DNA of 10,441 nucleotides from assembly GCA_910586845.1 (NCBI GenBank), contig CAJUJV010000053.1:1-10441 (forward strand), given 5' to 3'. Shown piece after piece: positions 1 to 6,979 of this stretch (its first letter is position 1; the number at the start of each line of letters is the position of its first letter). The DNA is from an uncultured Hungatella sp. (GTDB lineage Bacteria > Bacillota > Clostridia > Lachnospirales > Lachnospiraceae). The notes under the pieces are model-generated. The model was not told the DNA's origin. It made no database searches and saw only the letters and a list, made by a program, of their open reading frames with translations. The position numbers and the translations under genes were made by a program.

Positions 1-1
1 C

Positions 2-832
2 GGCATGTTTGAGAACCCCTATCGTGATCCGAAAAAGGCGGTTGAGACAGCCTCGAACAAAAAAGACTGGGATCATGCCATGGAAACCCACAGAAAAAGC
101 GTGGTTCTGCTTAAAAACGACGGAACCCTGCCCCTATGTGAAGAAAATCTGAAGCAGAAAAAGATTTATGCCGAATGTTTTTATAAGGACGCCCAAAGGG
201 CGGAAAAGGCAACCGGAAAGTTGAGACAATCGCTGAAAGACAAGTCGCTTCTGCTGACAGAAAGCTGTGAGGAAGCCGATTATGCCATATTGATGCTTCA
301 TCCCTCTTCCGGAGAGTATTTTAATGCGACCAGGGGGTATCTGGAGCTGGATTTATGTGACGGAAAAGAGGTTTCCGATGTGGACGGGGAAGGCCGTCCC
401 GCCGGGACAACTCATCTGGAAACCACCTTAAGCGGGGCCGGCCGCATCAGAGAGATTGCAAAGGCCGTTCATGAAAACGGCGGAAAAGTAATCGGAAATC
501 TGAATATTACCCTGGCATGGGAAGTGGGCGGCGCAGAACCGTATCTGGATGCCCTGACCGCAGGGTTCGATACGGAACAGTACGCTGTTCTGGATGTGAT
601 ATTCGGCAGGTTTGCCCCTGTCGGAAAGCTCCCCCTAACTCTGCCGAGAGGCGATGAAGTGCTTGCGGTAGATGAGAAAGGGGTATGTGTCAGCCCCAAC
701 GATGTGCCGGGCTACGAGAAAGACCGTTATATGCCGGAAAGTCTGAAGGATGAAAACGGAAAAGCATACGCCTATCGGGACACGGCAGGGAACTATTATG
801 AACTGGACTTTGGGCTGACCTATGAAAAATGA
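2..832 (+). CDS. Glycoside hydrolase family 3 protein, C-terminal part (5' end outside window)
   Basis: The reading frame is open at the left edge and stops with TGA at 830-832, so this is the last 276 or so codons of a longer gene. The protein matches the GH3 C-terminal (alpha/beta sandwich) domain. It begins with the GH3-typical stretch HRKSVVLLKNDGTLPL about 30 residues in. It later has GKVIGNLNITLAWEVG and a run through FGRFAPVGKLPLTLPR, the usual late-domain signature. It ends in FGLTYEK with no fibronectin III-like domain after it. GH3 enzymes hydrolyse beta-glucosides, xylosides or related sugars, but the N-terminal TIM barrel with the catalytic aspartate is not in the window, so the substrate cannot be judged. 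The ATG at 5 is internal, not a start: it has no ribosome binding site and interrupts a conserved region. Confidence 0.9.
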   Translation, partial: GMFENPYRDPKKAVETASNKKDWDHAMETHRKSVVLLKNDGTLPLCEENLKQKKIYAECFYKDAQRAEKATGKLRQSLKDKSLLLTESCEEADYAILMLHPSSGEYFNATRGYLELDLCDGKEVSDVDGEGRPAGTTHLETTLSGAGRIREIAKAVHENGGKVIGNLNITLAWEVGGAEPYLDALTAGFDTEQYAVLDVIFGRFAPVGKLPLTLPRGDEVLAVDEKGVCVSPNDVPGYEKDRYMPESLKDENGKAYAYRDTAGNYYELDFGLTYEK

Positions 833-860
833 CATAATGCAGAGTTGACTGTCAGGGATA

Positions 861-888
861 AGGGACTGCCGGGAATCAGGCAGTCCCT
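861..888. terminator. Hairpin between convergent genes, possible bidirectional terminator
   Basis: A perfect 10-bp stem (AGGGACTGCC / GGCAGTCCCT) closes an 8-nt loop. It lies in the 71-nt gap between the GH3 stop (832) and the stop of the opposing membrane-protein gene (904). Position and GC-rich stem suit a shared terminator, but there is no T-tract on either side, so intrinsic termination is only inferred. Confidence 0.5.
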
Positions 889-903
889 CCTGCTCAGGAC
901 CGT

Positions 904-1881
904 CTACTTCCCGGCAGCCCCTTCCTCTGTGACGATCCCCCCGTGATCCATCTGATAGCGCCTGTAAATTTTAGGTCCGTACATGATTCCCATCAAGATA
1001 AAAAACAGAATCACCAGGGCCACGCCCCGTTTCCAGCCATAGGGTTCCCACCCGGTTTTCTTCGGCTCTCTCCTTTGGGCAGTCTGATATCCGGCTCTCT
1101 CCGACACAGGTGTCGGACAGGCCTTTGTCCCGCCCCCGGCTTCAGATCCATCTTTCCCGTACAACTGTCTGTGAAGCCGGATAACCTCCTCCGGGTTTCT
1201 GACAGCATCATACTCTTTCCCCTCATAAGTAAAAAAGTGGTCCGTAATGATCCCAGGATTATGTTCTGCAATCGCCTTCACAATAGCCAGGCTGGCCTTT
1301 TCCGGCGGGTTTCGCTGGATAAATCCCAACTCCCCGTCAGCGATGTAGGCCACCAGGGCGCTGTCATAGCCTCCGTCCTGACAAAGATATTTCTTTGTGT
1401 ACAGACAGGCCGCCAGATCCTTCAGACGAAATACAAAAGGATCCATAGAAGGGAGTTTTACATAATTGGCGGTGATAAAGCCCATCCTTTTCAGGCTGTT
1501 GGTATCCTTTTCCTGATCCATGGAAAGCAGAATCGTTCCCGGCTGCCGAAATTCCAGGTCAATCTGATGCAGTTCCTGCTCTGACAGACCGCATGCTTTC
1601 CTGTAAGCTTCCGCCCAGCCCTGTTCCTTTTTCCTCTGCATGGAGATTCCCAGCACGGCAATCAGGATACCGGGGATTACCATAGCGCCGCCAAGTCTTA
1701 TGGCTCCCTGAGTTCCCATCGTATTAACCAGCACGGCTCCCAGCAGAATACCGATCCCCATCAGCATGACTCCCATGGCAAACAGCCCTTTTCCGGCTCC
1801 TGACACACTGTACATATACTGAAGCACGCTTCCGTTTTTGGACATTTTCTGCTTCAGCCTGTCATCCGGTTCAAATATCAT
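904..1881 (-). CDS. Uncharacterised membrane protein with three predicted helices
   Basis: This 325-residue protein belongs to no family I can name. Two hydrophobic helices lie near the N-terminus (about residues 33-52 and 63-81). A soluble domain of about 200 residues follows, then a third helix (about 286-301) preceded by WKR and followed by PKIYRRY. These charges suggest that both the soluble domain and the short C-terminal tail lie near the membrane face, but topology is uncertain. A low-complexity polar stretch (about 240-280, Gly/Pro/Thr/Arg rich) links the soluble domain to the last helix. The start is well supported: AGGAGG at 1889-1894 lies 7 nt before the ATG at 1881-1879. A near-consensus promoter lies just upstream at 1922-1950. 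The gene is monocistronic, converges on the GH3 gene and diverges from the lipoprotein at 2200. No catalytic motif is apparent. Confidence 0.8.
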   Translation of the reverse strand: MIFEPDDRLKQKMSKNGSVLQYMYSVSGAGKGLFAMGVMLMGIGILLGAVLVNTMGTQGAIRLGGAMVIPGILIAVLGISMQRKKEQGWAEAYRKACGLSEQELHQIDLEFRQPGTILLSMDQEKDTNSLKRMGFITANYVKLPSMDPFVFRLKDLAACLYTKKYLCQDGGYDSALVAYIADGELGFIQRNPPEKASLAIVKAIAEHNPGIITDHFFTYEGKEYDAVRNPEEVIRLHRQLYGKDGSEAGGGTKACPTPVSERAGYQTAQRREPKKTGWEPYGWKRGVALVILFFILMGIMYGPKIYRRYQMDHGGIVTEEGAAGK

Positions 1882-1921
1882 GGCGTTTCCTCCTGTAATA
1901 TAGATTCATATATTTGATCTC

Positions 1922-1950
1922 ATTATAGCTCAGCGGATCCTATATGACAA
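1922..1950 (-). promoter_or_regulatory. Sigma-A-type promoter for the 904-1881 membrane protein
   Basis: Read on the minus strand, the -35 box is TTGTCA (1950-1945, 5 of 6 consensus) and the -10 box is TATAAT (1927-1922, perfect), separated by exactly 17 bp. Transcription would start near 1915, giving a leader of about 35 nt before the ATG at 1881. Confidence 0.75.
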
Positions 1951-2090
1951 TAGGGAACTCCCCCTGGCCTGAGGTTTGTGAATTGAAGCGGCTGTTCTCC
2001 TCATCAAAAGAAAAACGCCGGTTATCATTGATCAGGAAGTTTTTGATCAATGATCCGATTCGATCCACAATCCAAAAAATAAACTCGTTA
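1951..2090. other. Divergent intergenic spacer, no convincing gene
   Basis: This is the centre of the roughly 320-bp region between the divergent genes that start at 1881 and 2200. It holds the inverted repeat at 2024-2054 and several GATC-containing words. Open frames exist on both strands (63 codons on minus, 74 on plus). Neither has a ribosome binding site or a recognisable protein family, and the minus frame runs into the promoter at 1922-1950. I see no gene here; a decayed fragment cannot be excluded. Confidence 0.5.
2024..2054. repeat. Perfect 11-bp inverted repeat between divergent promoters
   Basis: ATCATTGATCA (2024-2034) and its exact reverse complement TGATCAATGAT (2044-2054) flank a 9-nt spacer. 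The element lies between the minus promoter (1922-1950) and the plus promoter (2091-2119). This is where an operator for a dimeric regulator controlling one or both genes would be expected. It has no T-tract, so it is not an obvious terminator. The regulator is unknown. Confidence 0.6.
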
Positions 2091-2119
2091 TTCCCACCTT
2101 CTCGGAACTGTGGTAAAAT
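2091..2119 (+). promoter_or_regulatory. Probable promoter for the lipoprotein gene at 2200
   Basis: A TAAAAT -10 box (2114-2119, 5 of 6) lies 17 bp after a weak -35, TTCCCA (2091-2096, 3 of 6). The start point would be near 2126, about 75 nt before the preferred TTG start at 2200. The poor -35 suggests a weak or activator-dependent promoter. Confidence 0.45.
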
Positions 2120-2186
2120 AGGATACAGCAAAGTCAGTAAGTCAACAGGGGCCGGTTATGGGCCGTGAGCCAGACATAAGCTCCAT

Positions 2187-2202
2187 GGAGGAAACAAGAT
2201 TG
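2187..2202 (+). promoter_or_regulatory. Ribosome binding site that selects a TTG start
   Basis: GGAGG at 2187-2191 lies 8 nt upstream of TTG at 2200-2202, the best-placed Shine-Dalgarno for this gene. The in-frame ATGs at 2158 and 2185 have weaker upstream signals. They would also add an acidic N-terminus in front of an otherwise classic lipoprotein signal peptide. Confidence 0.6.
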
Positions 2203-3636
2203 AGACTTCACTTACTTATCAAATTCATAATCGGGATCTGTCTGATCTCCCTGATGGGATGTAACAGCGGGAAACCAAAAGCGCCGCAAAGCCAGGAAGA
2301 ACTGACCGTATCTGAGTCCGAAACAGATGACCCTGAGCAGGTGTCAGATGATCCGACAGAGCATGAGTCTTCCGAAAGCCTGACGCAGGAAGAGGACCAG
2401 AAGGATCCGACACGGGCTCCGAAAGAAGCGGCTCTCCTTCCCGCGCTTCCAGATAGGGGCAGCGGACCTGAGGACTTTGTGCCGGAAGACTGGACGCTCT
2501 GGGACAGCGCGGAACTGGATTTCAATGGAGACGGGATCCCGGATTATGTAGGGGTATTGGATACGACTCTGCCTGTCCCGGAAAACGGGCCGTATTTTAC
2601 ATGGCCCCGCATCCTGTTTGCCATTGCCAGCGACGGGCCGGGCCGATACTGCCTGGATTTTCAGGACATAAATCTGATCCGTACACGAGACGAGGGGGGC
2701 GTCTACGGTGACCCCTATGAGCCTCTGACAGCAGAAGGGACTTCTTTTACCATCCATGCCTATGGCGGAAGCGCATGGAAATGGTCAGAAGCATATACTT
2801 ATACCTACAAAGAGGGGACATGGTACCAGACCATGTCAGACGAGACTTACGGATACGGATCCTTCGTCACATCTTATCATATGGATGACTGGGAAAGAGG
2901 CACAGGAACCCGGAAAAGGAGAAGCGATGACTTTGACGCCATGGAGAAATACTGGGATTCTGAGGGCTCACAGGTCAAAGACACATTTGATGTGGAATAT
3001 GAGCTGTCTCTGGATGAGCCTCCAACGCTTTACCAGGCCGGGATGCGCTGGTGGCGGGCGCCGTTACGGGTGACGGACTGGAGCGTGGACTCCATTGAAT
3101 TTTCAGAAGATACAGAACTTTCCGAGGAGCAGGTAAAGCATCCGGACGAAATGTTTATGGGAGAATACTGCGATGAGGACTGTGTGCTTTACACTTTTCA
3201 GGACAAAGACCGTTTCCTGCATTACCTGGCCATGTACCGATTTCAAGACAGAAAGCTAACCGTGCTGGCCGGATCGGATACTGCCATAGGAGACGAGAAG
3301 CTTTACAAAGGGAAGATCTACTACTCTCAGGAGATCGTGGAAGAGGTCACTTATAAGCAGATACAAGACGGACAGGAACAGATCGTGACGGAGAAGGGCA
3401 CAGTAGGAATCTGCCTGAACCGCATGGATACCGACGGGAGCCATAAGGAGACTATCTTTGAATATCGATATCCGGAGAAGGATGGGAGGCTGCCTTATCT
3501 GGCCCTGATCTATGAGATCAGCGGGGACGAGATCGTCGCTGAAGTGTATGTAGGAAATGAACCCCATCCGGTATGTCGGATGAACTGCGACGGCAGCGGA
3601 CTGAGGTGGATCGGACAGATACCGGCTGAATCATGA
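2200..3636 (+). CDS. Uncharacterised lipoprotein with a calcium-loop-like motif
   Basis: From the TTG start this is a 478-residue surface lipoprotein. A basic start (MRLHLLIK), a hydrophobic core and the lipobox LMGC put the lipidated cysteine at residue 21. A disordered acidic linker rich in Ser, Glu, Asp and Pro follows to about residue 90. Next comes DFNGDGIPD (about 107-115), which fits the DxNxDGxxD calcium-binding loop of dockerin/FG-GAP-like repeats. The C-terminal third contains two similar short repeats, RMDTDGS and RMNCDGS, each followed by a hydrophobic strand. They resemble beta-propeller-type repeats of the DUF5050 kind; this is a tentative match. The middle is aromatic-rich (many Trp, Tyr). 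No enzyme motif is visible, so the function is unknown; a cell-surface sensing or binding role is inference. No terminator is obvious after the stop. The longer starts at 2158 (506-nt earlier none, 42 nt earlier) and 2185 remain possible. Confidence 0.75.
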   Translation: MRLHLLIKFIIGICLISLMGCNSGKPKAPQSQEELTVSESETDDPEQVSDDPTEHESSESLTQEEDQKDPTRAPKEAALLPALPDRGSGPEDFVPEDWTLWDSAELDFNGDGIPDYVGVLDTTLPVPENGPYFTWPRILFAIASDGPGRYCLDFQDINLIRTRDEGGVYGDPYEPLTAEGTSFTIHAYGGSAWKWSEAYTYTYKEGTWYQTMSDETYGYGSFVTSYHMDDWERGTGTRKRRSDDFDAMEKYWDSEGSQVKDTFDVEYELSLDEPPTLYQAGMRWWRAPLRVTDWSVDSIEFSEDTELSEEQVKHPDEMFMGEYCDEDCVLYTFQDKDRFLHYLAMYRFQDRKLTVLAGSDTAIGDEKLYKGKIYYSQEIVEEVTYKQIQDGQEQIVTEKGTVGICLNRMDTDGSHKETIFEYRYPEKDGRLPYLALIYEISGDEIVAEVYVGNEPHPVCRMNCDGSGLRWIGQIPAES

Positions 3637-3679
3637 AGCAGGAGAGGAAAGCCTGACGGATAGAAACCCGCGGAGGGTA

Positions 3680-3708
3680 TTGACAGAAGACAGAATCCTA
3701 TGTATAAT
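3680..3708 (+). promoter_or_regulatory. Fully consensus sigma-A promoter driving the metal-chelate ABC operon leader
   Basis: TTGACA (3680-3685) and TATAAT (3703-3708) are both perfect and separated by exactly 17 bp, so transcription should begin near 3715. The spacer contains a tandem heptamer GACAGAA (3682-3688 and 3689-3695), and a third copy is at 3732-3738. No Fur-box-like palindrome overlaps it. Such a strong promoter followed by a strong terminator suggests control after initiation. Confidence 0.85.
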
Positions 3709-3713
3709 GAGAC

Positions 3714-3838
3714 GGTCTGCAGGAAGCAGATGACAGAATGTTGAAGCATTCTTATTTTGTATTTAAATTTTTGCTGATTCAGTATACCAGAAAGTATACG
3801 TATCTCCTGAAGGAGGTGGCGTATACTTTTTATTTTGT
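3714..3838 (+). promoter_or_regulatory. Structured 5' leader, candidate transcription attenuator or small RNA
   Basis: The predicted transcript from the 3680-3708 promoter folds into several elements. The first hairpin is TCTGC / GCAGA (3716-3730, loop AGGAA). The second is AGAATG / CATTCT (3735-3752), followed by a U-rich run. Three copies of the self-complementary word GTATAC follow, at 3782, 3794 and 3821. The second and third copies form the terminator at 3791-3829. The first and second copies can instead pair with each other around a 6-nt loop (3782-3799), which would take away the terminator's 5' arm. That is the geometry of an antiterminator/terminator switch. No known riboswitch core is recognised; the leader is too short for a cobalamin riboswitch. 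If the terminator is not regulated, the product is a small RNA of about 120 nt. Confidence 0.5.
3791..3838 (+). terminator. Strong intrinsic terminator just before the ABC permease gene
   Basis: A 10-bp outer stem (AAAGTATACG 3791-3800 with CGTATACTTT 3820-3829) continues into an inner stem of about 6 bp (3802-3807 with 3812-3817) capped by the tetraloop TGAA. A T-rich tail follows, TTTTTATTTTGT (3827-3838). It ends about 20 nt before the permease GTG, inside the operon leader. The 3' side of the inner stem holds AAGGAGGTG, a near-perfect Shine-Dalgarno, but no start codon follows at usable distance. It could also end read-through from the lipoprotein gene. Confidence 0.8.
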
Positions 3839-3859
3839 CAAAAGGGGGAAGGTTCGCAG

Positions 3860-4954
3860 GTGAAAACCATAAGAGCGGAGGATATTTCCATTGAAAAAAA
3901 ACAGCTTCGCAGTCAGGAGCAGCAGAAGCTCCTGATGATCACGGCCCTGACCGTATCCGTGGCTGTTTTGGGGTTGGTCTGCCTGTTTACCGGCTCTTCC
4001 CGTATGTCCCTGACGGAGTGTGTTTCTGTGCTTTTGGGACAGGGGACCGATGCCGGCATCCGGATCATCTGGCATATACGCATGCCCAGAGTTCTGGCAG
4101 CAGTCATCGCAGGGGGCGGACTGTCTGTATCCGGTCTGATCATGCAGACCAATCTGGATAACCCTATGGCTTCCCCATCTACCTTGGGGGTGTCCAACGC
4201 CGCTGTTTTCGGAGCTAATCTTTCCATCATAGCGTTTGCCGGAGGCTTCCTGACTACAGGACATAATCTTTCCAATTATGCTGTGGGGATCAATCCTTAC
4301 GCCGCGTCTCTCATGGCTTTTTTGTTTTCCGTTGTATCCATTTTGATGATTCTGGGTATGTGCCGGACACGTTTTTTCACGCCCGGCGTCGTCATACTGT
4401 CCGGAATCGCCATGGGGTCGGTCTGGACCGCGGCAACGACCATCCTGCAGTTTTATGCCACGGACGTGGGGATTTCCGCAGCAGTCATCTGGAATTTCGG
4501 TGATCTGGGCAGAGCGACCTACAAGACAGATCTGATTATGCTGGCAGTGGTATGGATGAGTACGGCATACTTCTGGCTCATGTCATGGAAATATAACGCC
4601 CTCTTAAGCGGTGATGCCTCAGCCAGAAGCATGGGGGTGGATGTTGACCGGCTCCGTTTCGTTTCTCTGCTGACGGCTTCCCTGGTAACAGCGGTCTGCG
4701 TCTCTTTTTTGGGAATCATAGGATTTGTCGGTATTATCTGCCCCCATGTAACGAAAAAAATCGTGGGGCAGGATCACAGATATTCGATTCCCGTATCTCT
4801 TCTGGGAGGCAGCCTTCTTTTGCTTCTGGCTGATACCTGTTCAAGAAGTATGGGCAACGGGTCGGCTCTGCCGGTGGGAGCCATCACATCTCTGCTGGGC
4901 GCCCCGTTTTTTATCACGATCATTTTCTCAAAAAAGGAGGGAACCAGATGCTGA
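3860..4954 (+). CDS. FecCD-family ABC permease for an iron/metal chelate or corrinoid
   Basis: The 364-residue protein is a full-length BtuC/FecCD-type permease, the membrane channel of a siderophore, heme or cobalamin importer. Its N-terminal cytoplasmic segment (about 1-23) is charged. A first helix (about 24-44) is followed by the family hallmark starting RMPRVLAAVIAGGGLSVSG at residue 74 and by NPMASPSTLGVSN from residue 101. Near the C-terminus it has FLGIIGFVGIICPH followed by the coupling-helix region, then LPVGAITSLLGAPFF, all standard for the family. About nine to ten hydrophobic helices are expected. The start is GTG at 3860, with a purine-rich GGGGGAAGG at 3844-3852 as ribosome binding site; there is no better ATG nearby. 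Its last 7 nt overlap the ATPase start, so the two are translationally coupled. Only one permease gene is present, so a homodimer is likely. The exact substrate cannot be read from sequence. Confidence 0.93.
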   Translation: MKTIRAEDISIEKKQLRSQEQQKLLMITALTVSVAVLGLVCLFTGSSRMSLTECVSVLLGQGTDAGIRIIWHIRMPRVLAAVIAGGGLSVSGLIMQTNLDNPMASPSTLGVSNAAVFGANLSIIAFAGGFLTTGHNLSNYAVGINPYAASLMAFLFSVVSILMILGMCRTRFFTPGVVILSGIAMGSVWTAATTILQFYATDVGISAAVIWNFGDLGRATYKTDLIMLAVVWMSTAYFWLMSWKYNALLSGDASARSMGVDVDRLRFVSLLTASLVTAVCVSFLGIIGFVGIICPHVTKKIVGQDHRYSIPVSLLGGSLLLLLADTCSRSMGNGSALPVGAITSLLGAPFFITIIFSKKEGTRC

Positions 4955-5718
4955 CGGTTGAAAATCTTTCTTTCCGCTACGGCAGGCATTTAAGTCCGGT
5001 TTTGAAGAATGTATGCCTGTCCCTGGAGGACGGGGAGATCGGAATCCTTCTTGGAAAAAACGGTTCGGGGAAAACGACCCTGTTTCAGAATCTGCTGGGA
5101 ATCAGCCGGCCCCAGGGGGGAACCCTGCTTTTTGACGGCAGAGATATGAAAAAAATGTCCAGAAAAGAGAGGGCGGGAAAAGTCGCCTATGTGCCGCAGC
5201 ATATCCAGTTCGGAGCCTTAAGCGTCTATAACTCCGTACTCATGGGCCGGATCGCCTGTTTTGGTCTGAGGGCAGGCGAAGAGGACTGCCGTGTCACGGA
5301 AAAAATCCTTGCCGACATGAAGCTTGAGACATATGCGTCCAGAAATGTGGAAGAACTTTCCGGCGGTGAACGGCAGAAGGCAGCCATCGCCCGCGCCCTG
5401 GCCCAGGAACCGAGGCTTCTTATTTTTGATGAGCCTACAGGCAATCTGGATATCGCCAACCAGCAGTTGATCATGGAGGAAGCCCGAAAGATTGCAAAGG
5501 AAAAAAATATCGGTATCCTGTGTTCCCTCCACGACTTAAACCAGGCTCTGTATTTTGGAGACCGTTTTTTCTTTTTGAAGGACGGAACCATAAAATATTC
5601 CGGGACAGGCGATATTTTTTCGGCAGAGATCATAAAAGATATCTTTGATATCGATGTACATATCATTGAAGCAGAGAACAGGAAAATCATTTTGGGAGGT
5701 AAAATCAATGAAGATTAA
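4948..5718 (+). CDS. FecE-type ABC transporter ATPase for metal-chelate uptake
   Basis: This 256-residue ATPase powers the importer formed with the permease at 3860. All nucleotide-binding motifs are intact: Walker A GKNGSGKTT (36/37-44), Q-loop VPQ (Q84), ABC signature LSGGERQ (137-143), Walker B LLIFDEP (157-163) and H-loop histidine H195 in SLHDLNQAL. The order and the SLHDLNQA motif are typical of FecE/BtuD/FhuC proteins. The ATG at 4948 is preceded by AGGAGG within the permease's last codons and overlaps that gene by 7 nt. The end overlaps the binding-protein gene by 11 nt, so all three should be expressed from one message. It acts at the cytoplasmic face of the membrane. Confidence 0.95.
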   Translation: MLTVENLSFRYGRHLSPVLKNVCLSLEDGEIGILLGKNGSGKTTLFQNLLGISRPQGGTLLFDGRDMKKMSRKERAGKVAYVPQHIQFGALSVYNSVLMGRIACFGLRAGEEDCRVTEKILADMKLETYASRNVEELSGGERQKAAIARALAQEPRLLIFDEPTGNLDIANQQLIMEEARKIAKEKNIGILCSLHDLNQALYFGDRFFFLKDGTIKYSGTGDIFSAEIIKDIFDIDVHIIEAENRKIILGGKINED

Positions 5719-6967
5719 GAGAATCACGGCTCTTTTTCTTGCTGCGGCTGTCATGATCGGTTCTGCCGGAGGATGCGGCGGGCAGGAAAAAGCACAGGAG
5801 AGTCTGTCTCAGGCCGAGACGATGAAGGAGAGCAAAGCAGAAACAGCATCGACGGCCTCTTTGGAAAGCCAGGCATCTGAGGAAATCAAAGAGACAGAAA
5901 GCTCCGGGATCACGGTTACGGATATGATCGGCAGGAAAGTCCGGATCGTTCCCGGCAGTTATACCCGCATCGTCTGTATCGGAGCCGGTGCCCTCCGGAT
6001 GTATTCTTATATCGGAGATACGGGACTGTTGTGCGGGGTGGAGGACATCGACAATATGACCTTATCGGAGAGGCCCAGGATGTTTGATTCCGTGGCAAGA
6101 CCCTATATGATTGCCTATGGAGAGGAATTTTCAGGGCTGGAATCCTGCGGCGTGGGCGGTCCCAACGCACAGGCGGCGGAAGCCGAGAAGATCCTGTCCT
6201 GCAATCCGGATCTTGTCATTTCCCAATACGAAGATGTGGAGAAAGAGGATGCGCTGCAGGAACAGCTGGGGATTCCTGTGGTCACGTTGAAAGCCGGGGC
6301 CAACGGCGTATTTGATGATTCCTTTAAGCAGTCCATGGATTTGCTGGGAGTGGTTCTGGACAGGGCCGACAGAGCTGATGAGCTTGTTTCGTTTATTGAA
6401 TCTGAGGCAAAGGAGATATCCGACAGAACAGCAGCAGTCAGTGAGGAAGAGCGGCCTGGCGTATATATCTGCGGTCTTGGCAACTGGGGGACCACCAACC
6501 ATCTGATGACTGCCCAGAATTATATTTCTTTTCAGATCGCCAATGTAAAAAACGCAGTCACGGATCTTGCCGCTCCCGGCATCCAGGCCATTGAGGAGGA
6601 GAAATTCGCGGCCCTGGGAGCGGATATGGATATCCTCATCATGGATGCCGCGGCAGTTAAGAACATCATCCCCCTTTACCAGGAAGATCCCGGGATATTC
6701 GACACCTGCAAGGCATGGCAGGAAGGAGAGGCCTATCTTCAGATGGCCTATAACGCATATTACACCAACTATGAGACAGCCCTCATCAACACGTGGTTTA
6801 TCGCCGGGACCGTCTATCCGGAGTTGTTTGAAGATATCGATATGAGAGAAAAGACCAACGAGGTCACCCGGATGTTTTTGGGAAAAGAACTGGCAGACCA
6901 GATTTTCCAGTGCCCTTCCAGTTTCGGGGGATACCAGAAAATCGATACAAATACTTTTTTTCAATAG
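5708..6967 (+). CDS. Metal-chelate ABC transporter substrate-binding lipoprotein
   Basis: A 419-residue periplasmic-binding-protein-2 (FepB/BtuF-like) lipoprotein that captures the ligand outside the cell and delivers it to the permease. The signal peptide MKIKRITALFLAAAVMIG ends in AGGC, giving a lipidated Cys23. A Ser/Glu/Ala-rich linker (about 25-66) precedes the folded domain, which opens with ITVTDMIGRKVRI (from residue 68), the usual first strand of this family. Further family features are the NPDLVISQYEDV strand and a C-terminal lobe ending in a short helix. The ATG at 5708 is chosen because GGGAGG lies at 5694-5699 and a true signal peptide begins there; an upstream in-frame ATG at 5645 would bury it. 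It overlaps the ATPase gene by 11 nt. Candidate ligands are a ferric siderophore, heme or corrinoid; no riboswitch or Fur box was seen to decide between them. Confidence 0.92.
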   Translation: MKIKRITALFLAAAVMIGSAGGCGGQEKAQESLSQAETMKESKAETASTASLESQASEEIKETESSGITVTDMIGRKVRIVPGSYTRIVCIGAGALRMYSYIGDTGLLCGVEDIDNMTLSERPRMFDSVARPYMIAYGEEFSGLESCGVGGPNAQAAEAEKILSCNPDLVISQYEDVEKEDALQEQLGIPVVTLKAGANGVFDDSFKQSMDLLGVVLDRADRADELVSFIESEAKEISDRTAAVSEEERPGVYICGLGNWGTTNHLMTAQNYISFQIANVKNAVTDLAAPGIQAIEEEKFAALGADMDILIMDAAAVKNIIPLYQEDPGIFDTCKAWQEGEAYLQMAYNAYYTNYETALINTWFIAGTVYPELFEDIDMREKTNEVTRMFLGKELADQIFQCPSSFGGYQKIDTNTFFQ

Positions 6968-6979
6968 GGAGAGATTTGG

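Noticed and set aside
943..1584. Long plus-strand open frame opposite the membrane-protein gene
   Set aside because: It is antisense to a gene with a clear promoter, ribosome binding site and membrane helices; the encoded sequence has no domain and no initiation signal.
1940..2131. 63-codon minus-strand frame with protein-like composition
   Set aside because: It would need a TTG start with no ribosome binding site, overlaps the inverted repeat and the promoter at 1922-1950, and matches no family I recognise.
3680..3720. Fur operator at the ABC operon promoter
   Set aside because: No GATAATGATAATCATTATC-like palindrome overlaps the promoter; the palindromes present are GTATAC words further downstream.
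3714..3838. Cobalamin riboswitch upstream of the ABC operon
   Set aside because: The leader is too short and I see none of the conserved core boxes of that class; only generic hairpins and the terminator are supported.
3811..3838. Leader peptide started from the AAGGAGGTG inside the terminator
   Set aside because: No ATG, GTG or TTG lies at a proper distance in an open frame; the purine run is explained by pairing within the hairpin.
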